NCBI RefSeq assembly: GCF_013185185.1
Contig: NZ_JAAZWE010000002.1
Span: 186,001-250,000 of the forward strand
Origin: Saccharibacillus endophyticus
GTDB taxonomy: Bacteria > Bacillota > Bacilli > Paenibacillales > Paenibacillaceae
Length of the DNA stretch: 64,000 nucleotides
Direction: 5' to 3'
The position numbers and the translations under genes are program-made. Below the pieces are notes generated by a model. The model saw only the letters and a program-made list of their open reading frames with translations, was not told the DNA's origin and did no database searches. Shown piece after piece: positions 9,160 to 17,297 of the stretch (position 1 is the first letter of the stretch; every line of letters starts with the position of its first letter).

Positions 9160-10482
9160 TTATTGCCCTGTCTCCCGCCCGCATTCCGGGCAGAACTTTT
9201 GTCCGGCTTCTGACTCACGGCCGCAACCGGAACAAACCGCAACTCCCTGGCTCTTTCCGCAACTCGGACAGAATTTCGCCGAAGCATCTACTACCTCGCC
9301 GCAGTGGACGCACGGCTTAGGCAGCTCGCGCCCGCAATTTCCGCATACCGCGGCATCTTCAGCATTATCGGCTCCGCAGCCTGCGCAAGCATGATATCGA
9401 TCTCCGCAATTCGGGCAGAACTTTGCGTCCGGAGGCAGTGGATGACTGCACGCGTTACATGGATGCATCTGTTGCTCTTGGGCTTGCGGCACACTGAGCG
9501 CCTTGCCGCAACCCGAACAGAATTTTGCGCTGGCCGGATTACCCGTGTGGCAATCCGGGCACTGCTTAAGTGCCGGAGCCACGTTGGACGGTGTCGAGCC
9601 TGTATTCAGAAGTTTTCCCAGTTCAGAAGTCTGACCTCCGAACGCTCCGCCGATTCCGACTCCCATGCCGAGTCCCAGTCCCGCTCCCATCACGCCCGCT
9701 TGGGTCGAACCTTCATTGGTCGCTGCACCTTCCAGCGTATCGAAGGTACGTTCCTGCTGATACGTGTAGCCCACGATATCCATCTCGGCCTTTTTGGCGA
9801 GCGCTTCGCGCAGCCGCGCCACTGACGAATCGTCCTCGGGTACGCTGATCGAATCGCAGGAGAAATGCTTCAAACGAATTCCGTACTCTTCGAATACAAC
9901 ACCGGCCTTTGACTCGATTTCGGCAGCAATTTCCGTGATGTACGCATTAATTTCCAATACGCCGATTTTTTTATGAACCAGATAGCCCGAGATCAATTCA
10001 TTGATGTTCATCATCAGAATGCCGCGGAAATACTTCACGAGCGACAGTTGATCGAACTGCGGCAGCGTGCCTACGATCTTCGTTAACAGCGAACGCGCAT
10101 CGACGACCTCTACTCCAAATTGTCCGAAAGCGCGCACCGGAACAATAATATTATACTGCGGATCTCGCAATTGAATCGGCGAAGACGTTCCCCATTTGAC
10201 GTCAAGCACGGTTGCTTTATTGATATACCAAACTTCGGCAGTAAACGGAGAATCGCCGCCGAACGGAATGTTGACGATGTGGTTGAGGATCGGAATATTC
10301 GCTGTACTAAGCGTATGACGTCCCGGACCGAATGCATCCGTGGCACGGCCTCCTTTGTACAGTACCGCTTCCTGAGATTCGTTTACGATTAATTGGGTCC
10401 ATGTACCAAGCTCTTCATTCGGATATTTCCAGACGAGCATACCTGAAGGCCCGCTGTATTTTACGACTTCGATCAACGCCAT
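9160..10482 (-). CDS. SPFH-domain protein (YdjI-like) with five C-terminal zinc ribbons
   Basis: A 440-residue protein. The N-terminal 300 residues match the SPFH/virion-core-like family (MALIEVVKYSGPSGMLVWKY, later ATDAFGPGRHTLST and KWGTSSPIQLRDPQ) to which Bacillus YdjI belongs. A Gly-rich stretch follows (about 262-285). The C-terminal part holds five consecutive CxxC...CxxC zinc ribbons (CPDC/CSGC, CNAC/CPNC, CAGC/CGNC, CVHC/CPSC, CSGC/CPEC). There is no transmembrane segment, so membrane recruitment presumably depends on partners such as the two downstream zinc-ribbon membrane proteins. SPFH proteins scaffold membrane microdomains and stress responses. The PspA homologue that accompanies YdjI in Bacillus is not in this window. 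Confidence 0.85.
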   Translation of the reverse strand: MALIEVVKYSGPSGMLVWKYPNEELGTWTQLIVNESQEAVLYKGGRATDAFGPGRHTLSTANIPILNHIVNIPFGGDSPFTAEVWYINKATVLDVKWGTSSPIQLRDPQYNIIVPVRAFGQFGVEVVDARSLLTKIVGTLPQFDQLSLVKYFRGILMMNINELISGYLVHKKIGVLEINAYITEIAAEIESKAGVVFEEYGIRLKHFSCDSISVPEDDSSVARLREALAKKAEMDIVGYTYQQERTFDTLEGAATNEGSTQAGVMGAGLGLGMGVGIGGAFGGQTSELGKLLNTGSTPSNVAPALKQCPDCHTGNPASAKFCSGCGKALSVPQAQEQQMHPCNACSHPLPPDAKFCPNCGDRYHACAGCGADNAEDAAVCGNCGRELPKPCVHCGEVVDASAKFCPSCGKSQGVAVCSGCGRESEAGQKFCPECGRETGQ

Positions 10483-10587
10483 CGTTCTTCCATCCTTTTT
10501 CGCTTAATGATCTTGCTCACTTTAAAACCGTCTCATACCGCCAACTTGTTGTCAAAGGATTTTTGTCGAAAAAGATGAGGTGTGACT

Positions 10588-10679
10588 GAAAATGGAAACC
10601 AGCGGGGCGCTGCGGGAAAATTCGTTCAAGACGCTGTTTCACTGAATTTTCCCCTCCGCTAAGGCTGGTTTCTATTTTC
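10588..10679. repeat. Palindromic long-hairpin repeat, copy A
   Basis: A 92-nt imperfect palindrome. The outer arms GAAAATGGAAACCAGC and GCTGGTTTCTATTTTC pair over 16 positions with one G-T; the inner arms GGGAAAATTC and GAATTTTCCC pair perfectly. The segment AAATTCGTTCAAGACGCTGT is identical to copy B near 59782-59801, and TTCACTGAATTT with CCCCTCCGCT also matches B. Copy A looks like copy B with about 42 nt of the apex deleted. It sits between the SPFH gene promoter region and a terminator, not in a coding region. Confidence 0.8.
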
Positions 10680-10687
10680 TTGTATAA

Positions 10688-10729
10688 AAAAAGCCGAACT
10701 AACCTAATGCCAGGTTAGTTCGGCTTTTT
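10688..10729. terminator. Intrinsic terminator downstream of catE
   Basis: An 18-bp perfect stem (AAAAAGCCGAACTAACCT and complement) with a 6-nt loop and U tract, 15 bases past the catE stop. Confidence 0.92.
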
Positions 10730-10743
10730 ACAATATATTATTT

Positions 10744-11607
10744 TTAACTCAGCGAAGCGGTTACCAGTACCGCGCGGTTTCCGAAAGGATCAAGCGCGGA
10801 CGGGCCTTCCGGCGTATCCGCAACTTCGATTCCGGCCTCGCGAAGCGCCGTGACGGCCTGATCGCGTTCGCCTGCGTTCGGGTATACGATCGTGAAGTAC
10901 TTCAACCCGACGGCATTGGCCGGAGCAGCCGGAGCGCCTACGCCCGCCCAGGTATTCAAGCCCATATGATGGTGGTAACCGCCTGCCGATACGAATAAAG
11001 CCGCATTGCCGAAGTGCAGCACCACGTCGAAGCCGAGTCCGTCTACATAAAACTTGCGCGCATCCGACAAATTGCCGACATGCAGATGAACGTGGCCGAT
11101 GACCGTGCCCGAAGGCAGACCGTTCCATGCGCCCGCAAGCTTCAGCAGCGATTCCACGTCGACCGGATCGGTCGCCATGACATACTCGCCTTTGGCGTCC
11201 TTCTGCCACTGCGAACGCGGGCGGTCCGCATAAATTTCGATTCCGTTGCCGTCCGGGTCATTCAGATAAAAGGCTTCGCTGACGAGGTGATCCCCCTGCC
11301 CGATGCTCATGCCGGTTTCGGCCAAATGACGCAGCGTTGTCCCCAGCGCCGCGCGGTCGGGAAGCAGGATAGCGAAATGGTACAGACCCGTGACCGATTG
11401 AGGACGCATGATCTGTGCCTGCGGCACTTCTTCGATCCCCAGCAGCACCTCGCTGCCGCCTGCGCCGAACTCTGCTGTTTTTTCCGTCCGAGCCAACAGT
11501 TCGAGTCCGATCACTTCACTGTAAAAATGTACCGACCGTTCAATTTGACTTACTTTCAATTGAACCCGTCCCATATGGGCTTCCGGATGAATGCGATAGC
11601 TGCTCAT
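10744..11607 (-). CDS. catE: Catechol-2,3-dioxygenase-like VOC protein
   Basis: A 287-residue two-domain vicinal-oxygen-chelate protein, very similar in layout to Bacillus CatE (YfiE), an extradiol dioxygenase in quinone/catechol detoxification. Visible family elements are SVTGLYHFAILLPDR, GDHLVSEAFYLNDPDGNGIE (about 95-115), IGHVHLHVGNL and VSAGGYHHHMGLNTWAG; metal ligands are expected among the His residues of the last two and a C-terminal acidic residue. The start chosen is ATG 11607 (MSSYRIHP) because GGAGGC lies 7 bases upstream; an ATG 15 bases earlier overlaps that ribosome binding site. It is a single-gene unit with a promoter and inverted-repeat operator just upstream and its own terminator. 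Confidence 0.85.
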   Translation of the reverse strand: MSSYRIHPEAHMGRVQLKVSQIERSVHFYSEVIGLELLARTEKTAEFGAGGSEVLLGIEEVPQAQIMRPQSVTGLYHFAILLPDRAALGTTLRHLAETGMSIGQGDHLVSEAFYLNDPDGNGIEIYADRPRSQWQKDAKGEYVMATDPVDVESLLKLAGAWNGLPSGTVIGHVHLHVGNLSDARKFYVDGLGFDVVLHFGNAALFVSAGGYHHHMGLNTWAGVGAPAAPANAVGLKYFTIVYPNAGERDQAVTALREAGIEVADTPEGPSALDPFGNRAVLVTASLS

Positions 11608-11666
11608 ATCAATAGCCTCCATTTTGTTTACTTATATCATTATTTGTTTTTCTTGAGTAATATTTA

Positions 11667-11705
11667 TTGTACCTTCATCATAATACACAAGGTTACAAAA
11701 GTAAA
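11667..11705 (-). promoter_or_regulatory. catE promoter with flanking inverted repeat (candidate operator)
   Basis: On the minus strand TTTACT (11705-11700), 17 bases, TATGAT (11682-11677). The -10 is embraced by an inverted repeat, TTGTAACCTT (11698-11689) and AAGGTACAA (11675-11667), placed to let a repressor block polymerase. In Bacillus catE is under quinone-responsive repressors; this repeat does not look like their known sites, so the regulator is unknown. Confidence 0.6.
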
Positions 11706-11724
11706 GTATGTGACTTAAAGAAAA

Positions 11725-11919
11725 TTAGGGCTTGTTTGAAAACTCCGAAGGAAGCCGAATTTTCGTTCGCGACAAGGAAGAGTTTCGCAGCCGTGCCGGG
11801 GCACGTCAAGGGAAAGTGACGCTGCCATTGGTGGATAGCGACATGCTTCAAGTCGATATCCGCGGAGGACGAAAAGGCGGCCAAAGATGCACATTGGCAG
11901 GTTTGAAGACACGGCCTAA
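11725..11919. mobile_element. MITE-like 195-bp element with terminal inverted repeats
   Basis: The left end is TTAGGGCTTGTTTGAAAAC; the right end, read on the other strand, is TTAGGCCGTGTCTTCAAAC; 14 of 19 positions agree. It is noncoding in practice: the frames crossing it have no ribosome binding site or recognisable domain, and one simply runs into the next gene antisense. The left-end motif recurs, isolated, at 44174-44196. No clear target-site duplication is visible. A non-autonomous transposon or a Paenibacillaceae intergenic repeat are the two readings. Confidence 0.6.
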
Positions 11920-11931
11920 ATGCTTTTACGC

Positions 11932-11978
11932 AAAAAAAGCTTCCGAAACCTGCGCCGATTGCGCAGTTTCAGAAGCTT
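11932..11978 (-). terminator. Terminator of the DUF2500/macro/CE7 operon
   Basis: AAGCTTC...GAAGCTT outer stem with inner GAAAC/GTTTC and TGCGC/GCGCA pairing; on the minus strand it is followed by TTTTTTT. It directly follows the esterase stop at 11991. Confidence 0.88.
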
Positions 11979-11990
11979 CTGTACGTAAGA

Positions 11991-12950
11991 TTAAACCAAT
12001 CCCGCGTACCGGGCCAAAAACTCCATCGCCAAGCGGTTTTGCCCATCCGATACCCAGTGTCCGTCGAACGGATACACGCGCATTTCCTTTTCCGACATGA
12101 TCCGGTTATAAGCGGCGTAGACGGTTTCCGGCATGCAGCAAGGATCTTTAAGGCCGCAAGACACCATAATCGGAATCTGAATGCGCGGCGCCAAATTCAA
12201 GTTATCGAAATAACTCAGCGTCTTCAGTACCGCGTCAAAATGTTCGGGATGCCGACTCACGAATTCTGCCGCTTCGGATAACGAGCTGTTCGAATTCAAG
12301 ATTCCGAAATCCATGTGACACATATTCGGGATATGAGCGACCGCCGCTTTCGGCACGTCGCTCAGTGCGGGAACGATCATGGCAAGTCCGCCTCCCTGGC
12401 TGCCGCCGATGACGAAAATACGCTCGGCGTCCGTTTCCGGCTGAGCGGCCGCCCACTCCGCCGCGCGAATCGCATCCACCGTGATCGCCCGATAATAAGC
12501 CGTCTCCCGCCGTAAAATGCCCGGCGTGACCCAGCCCCGGATCGCGCCGTAAGACTGCTCCTGGCGATTGCCCGTATCTCCGCCCTGCCCGCGGACGTCC
12601 ACCGACAGCACAGCGAAACCCATCAGAATATAATGCGCGAAATGCTCCGGCATTCCTTTGCTGCCCGTATAACCGTGATAATGCACGATACACGGAAACT
12701 TCGTTCCTTGCTCGGCTTTCGGCGTCAAATACCAGGCATGCAGCGGCGTATCGTCTGCGCCTTCGTAAGTAGTCATGTAAACGTCCATGCCGCTCATCGG
12801 AGTCCGGACGGGTTCTCTTTTCCCGTTCAACGGTTTTTCCGCGTATTCCGCCAGCGTATTCGACCAAAATTCTTCCAGGTCGTTTTCCGCCGTCTGGGAC
12901 GGGTTGTAGCGCTCCAGATCCTGAATTCGTGCTTTAATCGCATGAGTCAT
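11991..12950 (-). CDS. Acetyl xylan esterase / cephalosporin-C deacetylase (CE7 family)
   Basis: A 319-residue alpha/beta-hydrolase of carbohydrate esterase family 7. CE7 marks are RGQ (120-122, in SVDVRGQGGDTG), the nucleophile elbow GGSQGG with Ser184, Asp269 in CGLKDPCC and His298 in YPFDGHWVSDG. The family removes acetyl groups from xylo-oligosaccharides and other small esters in the cytoplasm; no signal peptide is present. It is third in a compact operon after DUF2500 and macro-domain genes, with 27 bases separating it from the macro gene. The His motif is DGHW rather than the more usual GHE, a modest deviation. Confidence 0.9.
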   Translation of the reverse strand: MTHAIKARIQDLERYNPSQTAENDLEEFWSNTLAEYAEKPLNGKREPVRTPMSGMDVYMTTYEGADDTPLHAWYLTPKAEQGTKFPCIVHYHGYTGSKGMPEHFAHYILMGFAVLSVDVRGQGGDTGNRQEQSYGAIRGWVTPGILRRETAYYRAITVDAIRAAEWAAAQPETDAERIFVIGGSQGGGLAMIVPALSDVPKAAVAHIPNMCHMDFGILNSNSSLSEAAEFVSRHPEHFDAVLKTLSYFDNLNLAPRIQIPIMVSCGLKDPCCMPETVYAAYNRIMSEKEMRVYPFDGHWVSDGQNRLAMEFLARYAGLV

Positions 12951-12977
12951 CGTGATTCGGGTTCTCCTTTTGCCGAT

Positions 12978-13541
12978 TTACCGATCTTTTTTCTCCAAAA
13001 GCTGCCGGTAAAGTCGTTCGTTCTCTTCATCGTAGCAGACGAAGGCCACCTCTTCCAGAAACGTTTCGCCGGAATCGGCAGAATACGCTTGAATGACTTC
13101 TTTTACAGCCGTCACGGCAATTTCCGCCGCTTCTTTTTTCGGATATCCATAAATGCCCGTCGAAATGTTCGGAAAAGAAATGCGCCGTGCCGAGACGTCT
13201 ACGGCTGCTTGGATCGAGTTCACGTAACAGCGCTTCAGCAGCTCCGCCTCGCTTTTGTTCCCGTTTTGATACACAGGTCCTACGGTGTGCACGACGAATT
13301 TCGCGGGCAGCTTGCCTGCCGTCGTCACGACCGCCTCCCCTGTATCGCAGCCCCCTTGGCGATCGCGAATCTTGCGGCATTCCTCTAAAATCGCTGGCCC
13401 GCCCGCGCGGTGAATCGCTCCGTCGACGCCGCCGCCGCCGAGCAAAGACGAGTTGGCGGCGTTGACGATCGCATCGGTGGCGTATTTGGTGATATCGCCG
13501 CGGACGATTTTGATCGTCACCTCGTTAATCTTGATCTGCAT
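12978..13541 (-). CDS. Macro-domain protein, ADP-ribose/O-acetyl-ADP-ribose hydrolase-like
   Basis: A 187-residue single macro domain. The ligand-binding motifs are GDITKYATDAIVNAANSSLL (about 15-34), GGGGVDGAIHRAGG (35-48) and ISFPNISTGIYGYP with the phosphate-binding loop. This arrangement matches MacroD/YmdB-type proteins that deacetylate O-acetyl-ADP-ribose or remove mono-ADP-ribose. It lies between DUF2500 (31-base gap) and a CE7 acetyl esterase (27-base gap) on the same strand. Two deacetylating enzymes side by side is suggestive, but their substrates differ and no pathway link is known to me. Confidence 0.9.
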   Translation of the reverse strand: MQIKINEVTIKIVRGDITKYATDAIVNAANSSLLGGGGVDGAIHRAGGPAILEECRKIRDRQGGCDTGEAVVTTAGKLPAKFVVHTVGPVYQNGNKSEAELLKRCYVNSIQAAVDVSARRISFPNISTGIYGYPKKEAAEIAVTAVKEVIQAYSADSGETFLEEVAFVCYDEENERLYRQLLEKKDR

Positions 13542-13572
13542 CAGTCGATTCTCTCCTTATTGGGGCTCCGGA

Positions 13573-14031
13573 TTATCGTGCACGTTCAAATTTCTCGAAT
13601 TTCGTCCCCATAAAGGTCAACATACCCGAATCGCCTTCAGCCGTAACGCCGTAACGCTCGCCTTCTACTTGAAATTCCTTGCGCTCGCCGTTCTCTAATT
13701 CAAACGCAAGATGATAAACCGTCCGAACCCTCGATTCTCCGCCGCCTCTCATCTCTTCGCGCTTGCCGAATACGCGTGCGGGCACGGTCAAAATACCTGC
13801 CGCTTCATTATTGCGTTTTTCCTTGGCTGATTTGATGATTGCAGAGCCGATGCCGAATACAAACGTTAAAGTAATCAAGACCATAATCAAAATAAACGGA
13901 ATCACGAACCAAAGCGGCGCCCCGTCAAAAAACCCGCTGATCCGTTCCATGATTCCGGGTTCGTGCGAAGTCGTCTCATACACGACGTTTCCGTTAATAT
14001 CTTGTCTGAATTCTCCATCCGGCCAGCCCAT
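13573..14031 (-). CDS. DUF2500-type membrane protein
   Basis: A 152-residue protein with one membrane segment (about 35-58, LWFVIPFILIMVLITLTFVF) and a C-terminal cytoplasmic or surface beta domain reading VPARVFGKREEMRGGGES, then VYHLAFELENGERKEFQVEG, characteristic of DUF2500. The function of the family is unknown. The start at 14031 (MGWPDGEF) has AAGG 9 bases upstream; an ATG three codons earlier is close to that site. It is the first gene of the operon with the macro and CE7 genes. Confidence 0.75.
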   Translation of the reverse strand: MGWPDGEFRQDINGNVVYETTSHEPGIMERISGFFDGAPLWFVIPFILIMVLITLTFVFGIGSAIIKSAKEKRNNEAAGILTVPARVFGKREEMRGGGESRVRTVYHLAFELENGERKEFQVEGERYGVTAEGDSGMLTFMGTKFEKFERAR

Positions 14032-14104
14032 TCCGATCATCCTTTCTCTCTTTGCGATTCTTTTGTAAGAACGCTCTATTCGCCCGTATCGTTTGTTTTT
14101 AAAA

Positions 14105-14159
14105 AAAGCACCCTGCGGCAGCGTACCGGAATTTCCGGTCATCGTCTGTCGAGGGTGCT
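14105..14159 (-). terminator. Terminator of the DsbA-like gene
   Basis: Outer stem AAGCACCCT/AGGGTGCTT with an inner ACCGGAA/TTCCGGT hairpin; a run of U on the minus strand follows. It lies just past the stop at 14183. Confidence 0.88.
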
Positions 14160-14182
14160 TATGCATGAGGCGTCAAATTGAT

Positions 14183-15007
14183 TTAGCTTGCTTTCGCCGC
14201 TTCGATGGCCGCTTCCACGTTTTCGAGCGTCGGGTTTTCGACCTTCGTTCCGTTCACGAAAATGGAAGGCGTACCCGTGATTTTGCTATCGTCCCCGGCT
14301 TTGACGTCCGCATCGACGGCTGCCTGGTACGTTTTATTTTTCAGATCATTCGTGAATTTCTCGATATCGGCATCCGGTACGTTTTCTTTGACCAGGTTGA
14401 CGATGTAGTCTTCGGTAACCCAGCTCTCACGAACCTTGCTTGTGTCCTGATTCGCATAGACGGCTTTGTTGTATGCCCAGAAGTACTCCGGATTTTGCTC
14501 GTACAAAGCTTGTCCGCCCAGCGCCAACAGCATGGAGTCGTCAGCCAGGAACGGATAGTCCGCGAATTGGAACGAAGCTTCATTGGTATCGAGGTACTTC
14601 GTTTGCAGTTCCGGCAGTACCGTTTCCGTCCAGATTTTGCAATCCGGGCACTTGTAATCGCCGAACTCTACGATTTGCACGTTCGAATCCGGATCGCCGA
14701 GCGTCGGTTGATTGGAAGCGTCATAGCTGGTCAAAATTACAGGCTCCGCGGAAGAGGTGGTTTGGTTTTCGCCTACCTTCGTCAGCACGAAGATCAGTAC
14801 CGCCAACACCACGATCAGACCGACAAAGCCCAAAGCGATAACGCCCAAATTACTCTTTTTGCGCTTTGAACCCGACGTCCACTGGGAAGCGGCCGTATTT
14901 TGATTTTGCGGTCTCGGCGTGCCTTGCGGTCTTGCCGCTCCCCCCGTGTTTTTCTTCGCGCCCTGCGGCTTGCCGTTTTTCGGCGCCGGCTTTTTGTTTT
15001 TACTCAT
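14183..15007 (-). CDS. Membrane-anchored DsbA-family thiol-disulfide oxidoreductase
   Basis: A 274-residue protein. A Lys/Pro/Asn/Gln-rich cytoplasmic tail (1-52) precedes one membrane helix (about 54-76), so the thioredoxin domain is outside the membrane. The active site is CPDC (Cys120-Cys123 in FGDYKCPDCKIW) and the cis-proline loop is GTPSIFVNGT. This is the DsbA/BdbD-like layout used for disulfide formation or isomerisation in exported proteins. No DsbB/BdbC partner is adjacent. The long basic, low-complexity tail is unusual for BdbD proteins but occurs in Paenibacillaceae homologues. Confidence 0.88.
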   Translation of the reverse strand: MSKNKKPAPKNGKPQGAKKNTGGAARPQGTPRPQNQNTAASQWTSGSKRKKSNLGVIALGFVGLIVVLAVLIFVLTKVGENQTTSSAEPVILTSYDASNQPTLGDPDSNVQIVEFGDYKCPDCKIWTETVLPELQTKYLDTNEASFQFADYPFLADDSMLLALGGQALYEQNPEYFWAYNKAVYANQDTSKVRESWVTEDYIVNLVKENVPDADIEKFTNDLKNKTYQAAVDADVKAGDDSKITGTPSIFVNGTKVENPTLENVEAAIEAAKAS

Positions 15008-15240
15008 CCTTTTTCCCCTTATCCTCGAGTTTGTCCGTTTCTTACGTCACGACAGAATGCCGCCAGCGTACAGAGTCGACTATTTGTAATTATATCGAGT
15101 TTTAAGGGTTCGATTCAAGCTTCCAAGCATAGTTCCGAGAAAAATGTGTCATAATCAATCGAAAAGGTGAAAATAATAGGTGCGGGGTTTTTCGCGGAAA
15201 GAGCACGAAAACTTCCTAATTCGTTTAAGGAGGAATCGAC

Positions 15241-15924
15241 GTGAAATTTTTCTTGGATACCGGTAATCTGGACGAAATCAAACGGATCGTACGTTTGGGC
15301 TTGGTGGACGGCGTGACGACGAACCCTTCCCTGATCGCCAAAGAAGGTCGCCAATTTCAGGATGTAATCAAGGAAATCACGGCTATCGTTCCCGGTCCGG
15401 TCAGTGCCGAGGTCGTATCGCTCAAGGGCGACGAAATGATCGCGGAAGCGCTGGAAATCGCACAATGGGCACCGAACGTCGTTATCAAGCTTCCGATGAC
15501 GGAAGAAGGCCTGTATGCGTGCAGCCAGCTCAGCAAAAAAGGCATCCGGACCAACGTGACCCTGATCTTCTCCGCGGCGCAAGGACTCATGGCGGCCAAA
15601 GCGGGCGCGACCTATATCAGCCCCTTCATCGGACGCCTCGACGATATCGGCGTGGACGGCATGGAGCTGATCTCGGATCTTCGTACCATTCTCGACACGT
15701 ACGATCTCAAATCCGAAATCATCGCAGCCAGCATCCGCCATATCGGCCATGTCCAGCAAGCCGCATTGGCAGGCGCGCATATCGCGACCATTCCGGGTTC
15801 GATCCTGCCGAAACTGTGGGCTCACCCTCTTACGGACAAAGGCATCGAGCAATTCCTCAAAGACTGGGAAAGCGTCCCTAAAGCCGCCGACTCCGTCAAA
15901 GAAAAAGCCGATACGAAAGCTTGA
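15241..15924 (+). CDS. Transaldolase, short form (TalC/Fsa-type)
   Basis: A 227-residue small transaldolase. It starts with [15 protein letters not shown], then [13 protein letters not shown] (24-36), the Schiff-base lysine Lys83 in [12 protein letters not shown], and GRLDDIG plus IIAASIRH later, all typical of the MipB/TalC subfamily. It transfers dihydroxyacetone units in the pentose phosphate pathway; Fsa-type aldolase activity is possible. The start codon is GTG, preceded by AGGAGG 6 bases upstream. It is a single-gene unit ending in a bidirectional terminator. Confidence 0.93.
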   Translation: MKFFLDTGNLDEIKRIVRLGLVDGVTTNPSLIAKEGRQFQDVIKEITAIVPGPVSAEVVSLKGDEMIAEALEIAQWAPNVVIKLPMTEEGLYACSQLSKKGIRTNVTLIFSAAQGLMAAKAGATYISPFIGRLDDIGVDGMELISDLRTILDTYDLKSEIIAASIRHIGHVQQAALAGAHIATIPGSILPKLWAHPLTDKGIEQFLKDWESVPKAADSVKEKADTKA

Positions 15925-15955
15925 TTTTCGCACGGCCGGCTCGTTTCCTTATAAC

Positions 15956-15986
15956 AAAAGCCCGCTCTTCCCGAGCGGGCTTTTTT
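15956..15986. terminator. Bidirectional terminator after transaldolase
   Basis: AAAAGCCCGCTC-TTCC-GAGCGGGCTTTTTT; serves transaldolase (+) and the DUF418 gene (-). Confidence 0.93.
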
Positions 15987-15995
15987 GACGTTGCG

Positions 15996-17240
15996 TCAGG
16001 CGCGAATCCGTTCGGAAAGTTCGGCGTTCTCAGGCGGTTCGACGCGCACCGGCTTCCTCGGCTGCCCTTTCCAAGACAGGTACGTCCAGACGCGCAGCGC
16101 TTTCTCGACCGGACCGCTGCGGAATTTGTTCAGGTACAACGGGCTGAGCCACAGCTGAGCCGCATATACGGCCAGCACGATCAGCGTTCCGACCGCTACT
16201 CCCGCGCGCCCGAATAATCCCAGGCCGTACCCGTAGAAAATCGTGGTGCATATGACGCTTTGCATCAGATAATTCGTGAGGGACAAGCGTCCGACCGCCT
16301 CGAATCGCTTCAAAATCGCGAAGCGGCGGCTGCTTGCGTAAAGCAGCGCGAACGCGTAAATATAACCCAACGCCAGCAGCGATCCGCCCAGCGTATCGCC
16401 GATCCCCACCCCCGGAAGTCCGCTTGCGCCGAACTGCGGCGCGATCACGGAGAACGATTTGGTAAGCAAGCCGACCGAAACGAAAACGGCGGCTCGGCGC
16501 GCGTACGTCCGGCGCATGGCAACGGGGTCGTCGAACGTGCCGACCTTCGCCGCCCTCATCCCCAGCAGGAACATGGGCGCGATCATCAGCGGCGCTAGCA
16601 GGACGGCGACCGCCATGATCCATGCCTCGCCCGTTCCGAACGGATCGGCGTTATTGCGGAAATCTTTGATTTCCTCATAGGTTCCGCTTCCGTACACGTC
16701 GCGGCTTTGCATGACGTACGTTCGCGTATGCTCCGAGTCTCCGAACTCCGTCACGCCGGTATCGGAAGGAAAAGCACCCAGCACGCCCATGATTGCCAGC
16801 AGCAGCGCGGCCCAGACAAGCAGCGTTTTAGGCTTGCGGTTCAAGAACAACAGCAGGAAAAATCCGGTCGCCCCGTAAAAAGTCAAAATGTCTCCTTCCC
16901 ATAAAAACGTCGCATGCAGCATACCCAAAATGAACAGCAGCAGAAAACGGCGCGCCAAATGACATTTCGGACGCAATTCCCGTGCTTTCAGGCTATCCGC
17001 CAACTTCACCATGCCGAGTCCGAACATGAAGGCGAAAATCGGCATGAAGCTTCCGACGACCGCGATGAACAGGAACGAATGGAACGCGAAATCCGCTCCC
17101 GCGATCCCGAACAGCTCCGGCATGGTTTCCCCGAGCAGGCCGTATTGGAAAATCAGCATGTTCGCCACGATGATTCCCGACAAGCTGAATCCTCTCAAAC
17201 CGTCAATCAAATGAATCCTTTTACTTTGCGTCAACTCCAT
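15996..17240 (-). CDS. DUF418-family polytopic membrane protein
   Basis: A 414-residue protein with about ten hydrophobic segments. IHLIDGLRGFSLSGIIVANM at the N-terminus and RRFAILKRFEAVGRLSLTNY with QSVICT in the C-terminal half are hallmarks of DUF418/YeiB proteins, a membrane group related to acyltransferases whose function is not established. The start at 17240 (MELTQSKR) has AGAGGT 7 bases upstream; GTG and ATG codons just before it are alternatives. It is divergent from the response regulator, with the intergenic region between them carrying tandem TTAAC-type boxes. Confidence 0.85.
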   Translation of the reverse strand: MELTQSKRIHLIDGLRGFSLSGIIVANMLIFQYGLLGETMPELFGIAGADFAFHSFLFIAVVGSFMPIFAFMFGLGMVKLADSLKARELRPKCHLARRFLLLFILGMLHATFLWEGDILTFYGATGFFLLLFLNRKPKTLLVWAALLLAIMGVLGAFPSDTGVTEFGDSEHTRTYVMQSRDVYGSGTYEEIKDFRNNADPFGTGEAWIMAVAVLLAPLMIAPMFLLGMRAAKVGTFDDPVAMRRTYARRAAVFVSVGLLTKSFSVIAPQFGASGLPGVGIGDTLGGSLLALGYIYAFALLYASSRRFAILKRFEAVGRLSLTNYLMQSVICTTIFYGYGLGLFGRAGVAVGTLIVLAVYAAQLWLSPLYLNKFRSGPVEKALRVWTYLSWKGQPRKPVRVEPPENAELSERIRA

Positions 17241-17297
17241 CTCCATCACCTCTGCATCAAGCTTAACGTCCCGCGTTGAATAGACGCTAAAGCGTAT

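Noticed and set aside
11732..12100. 122-codon plus-strand frame across the MITE-like element
   Set aside because: It runs from the repeat into the 3' end of the esterase gene antisense and through that gene's terminator; no ribosome binding site.
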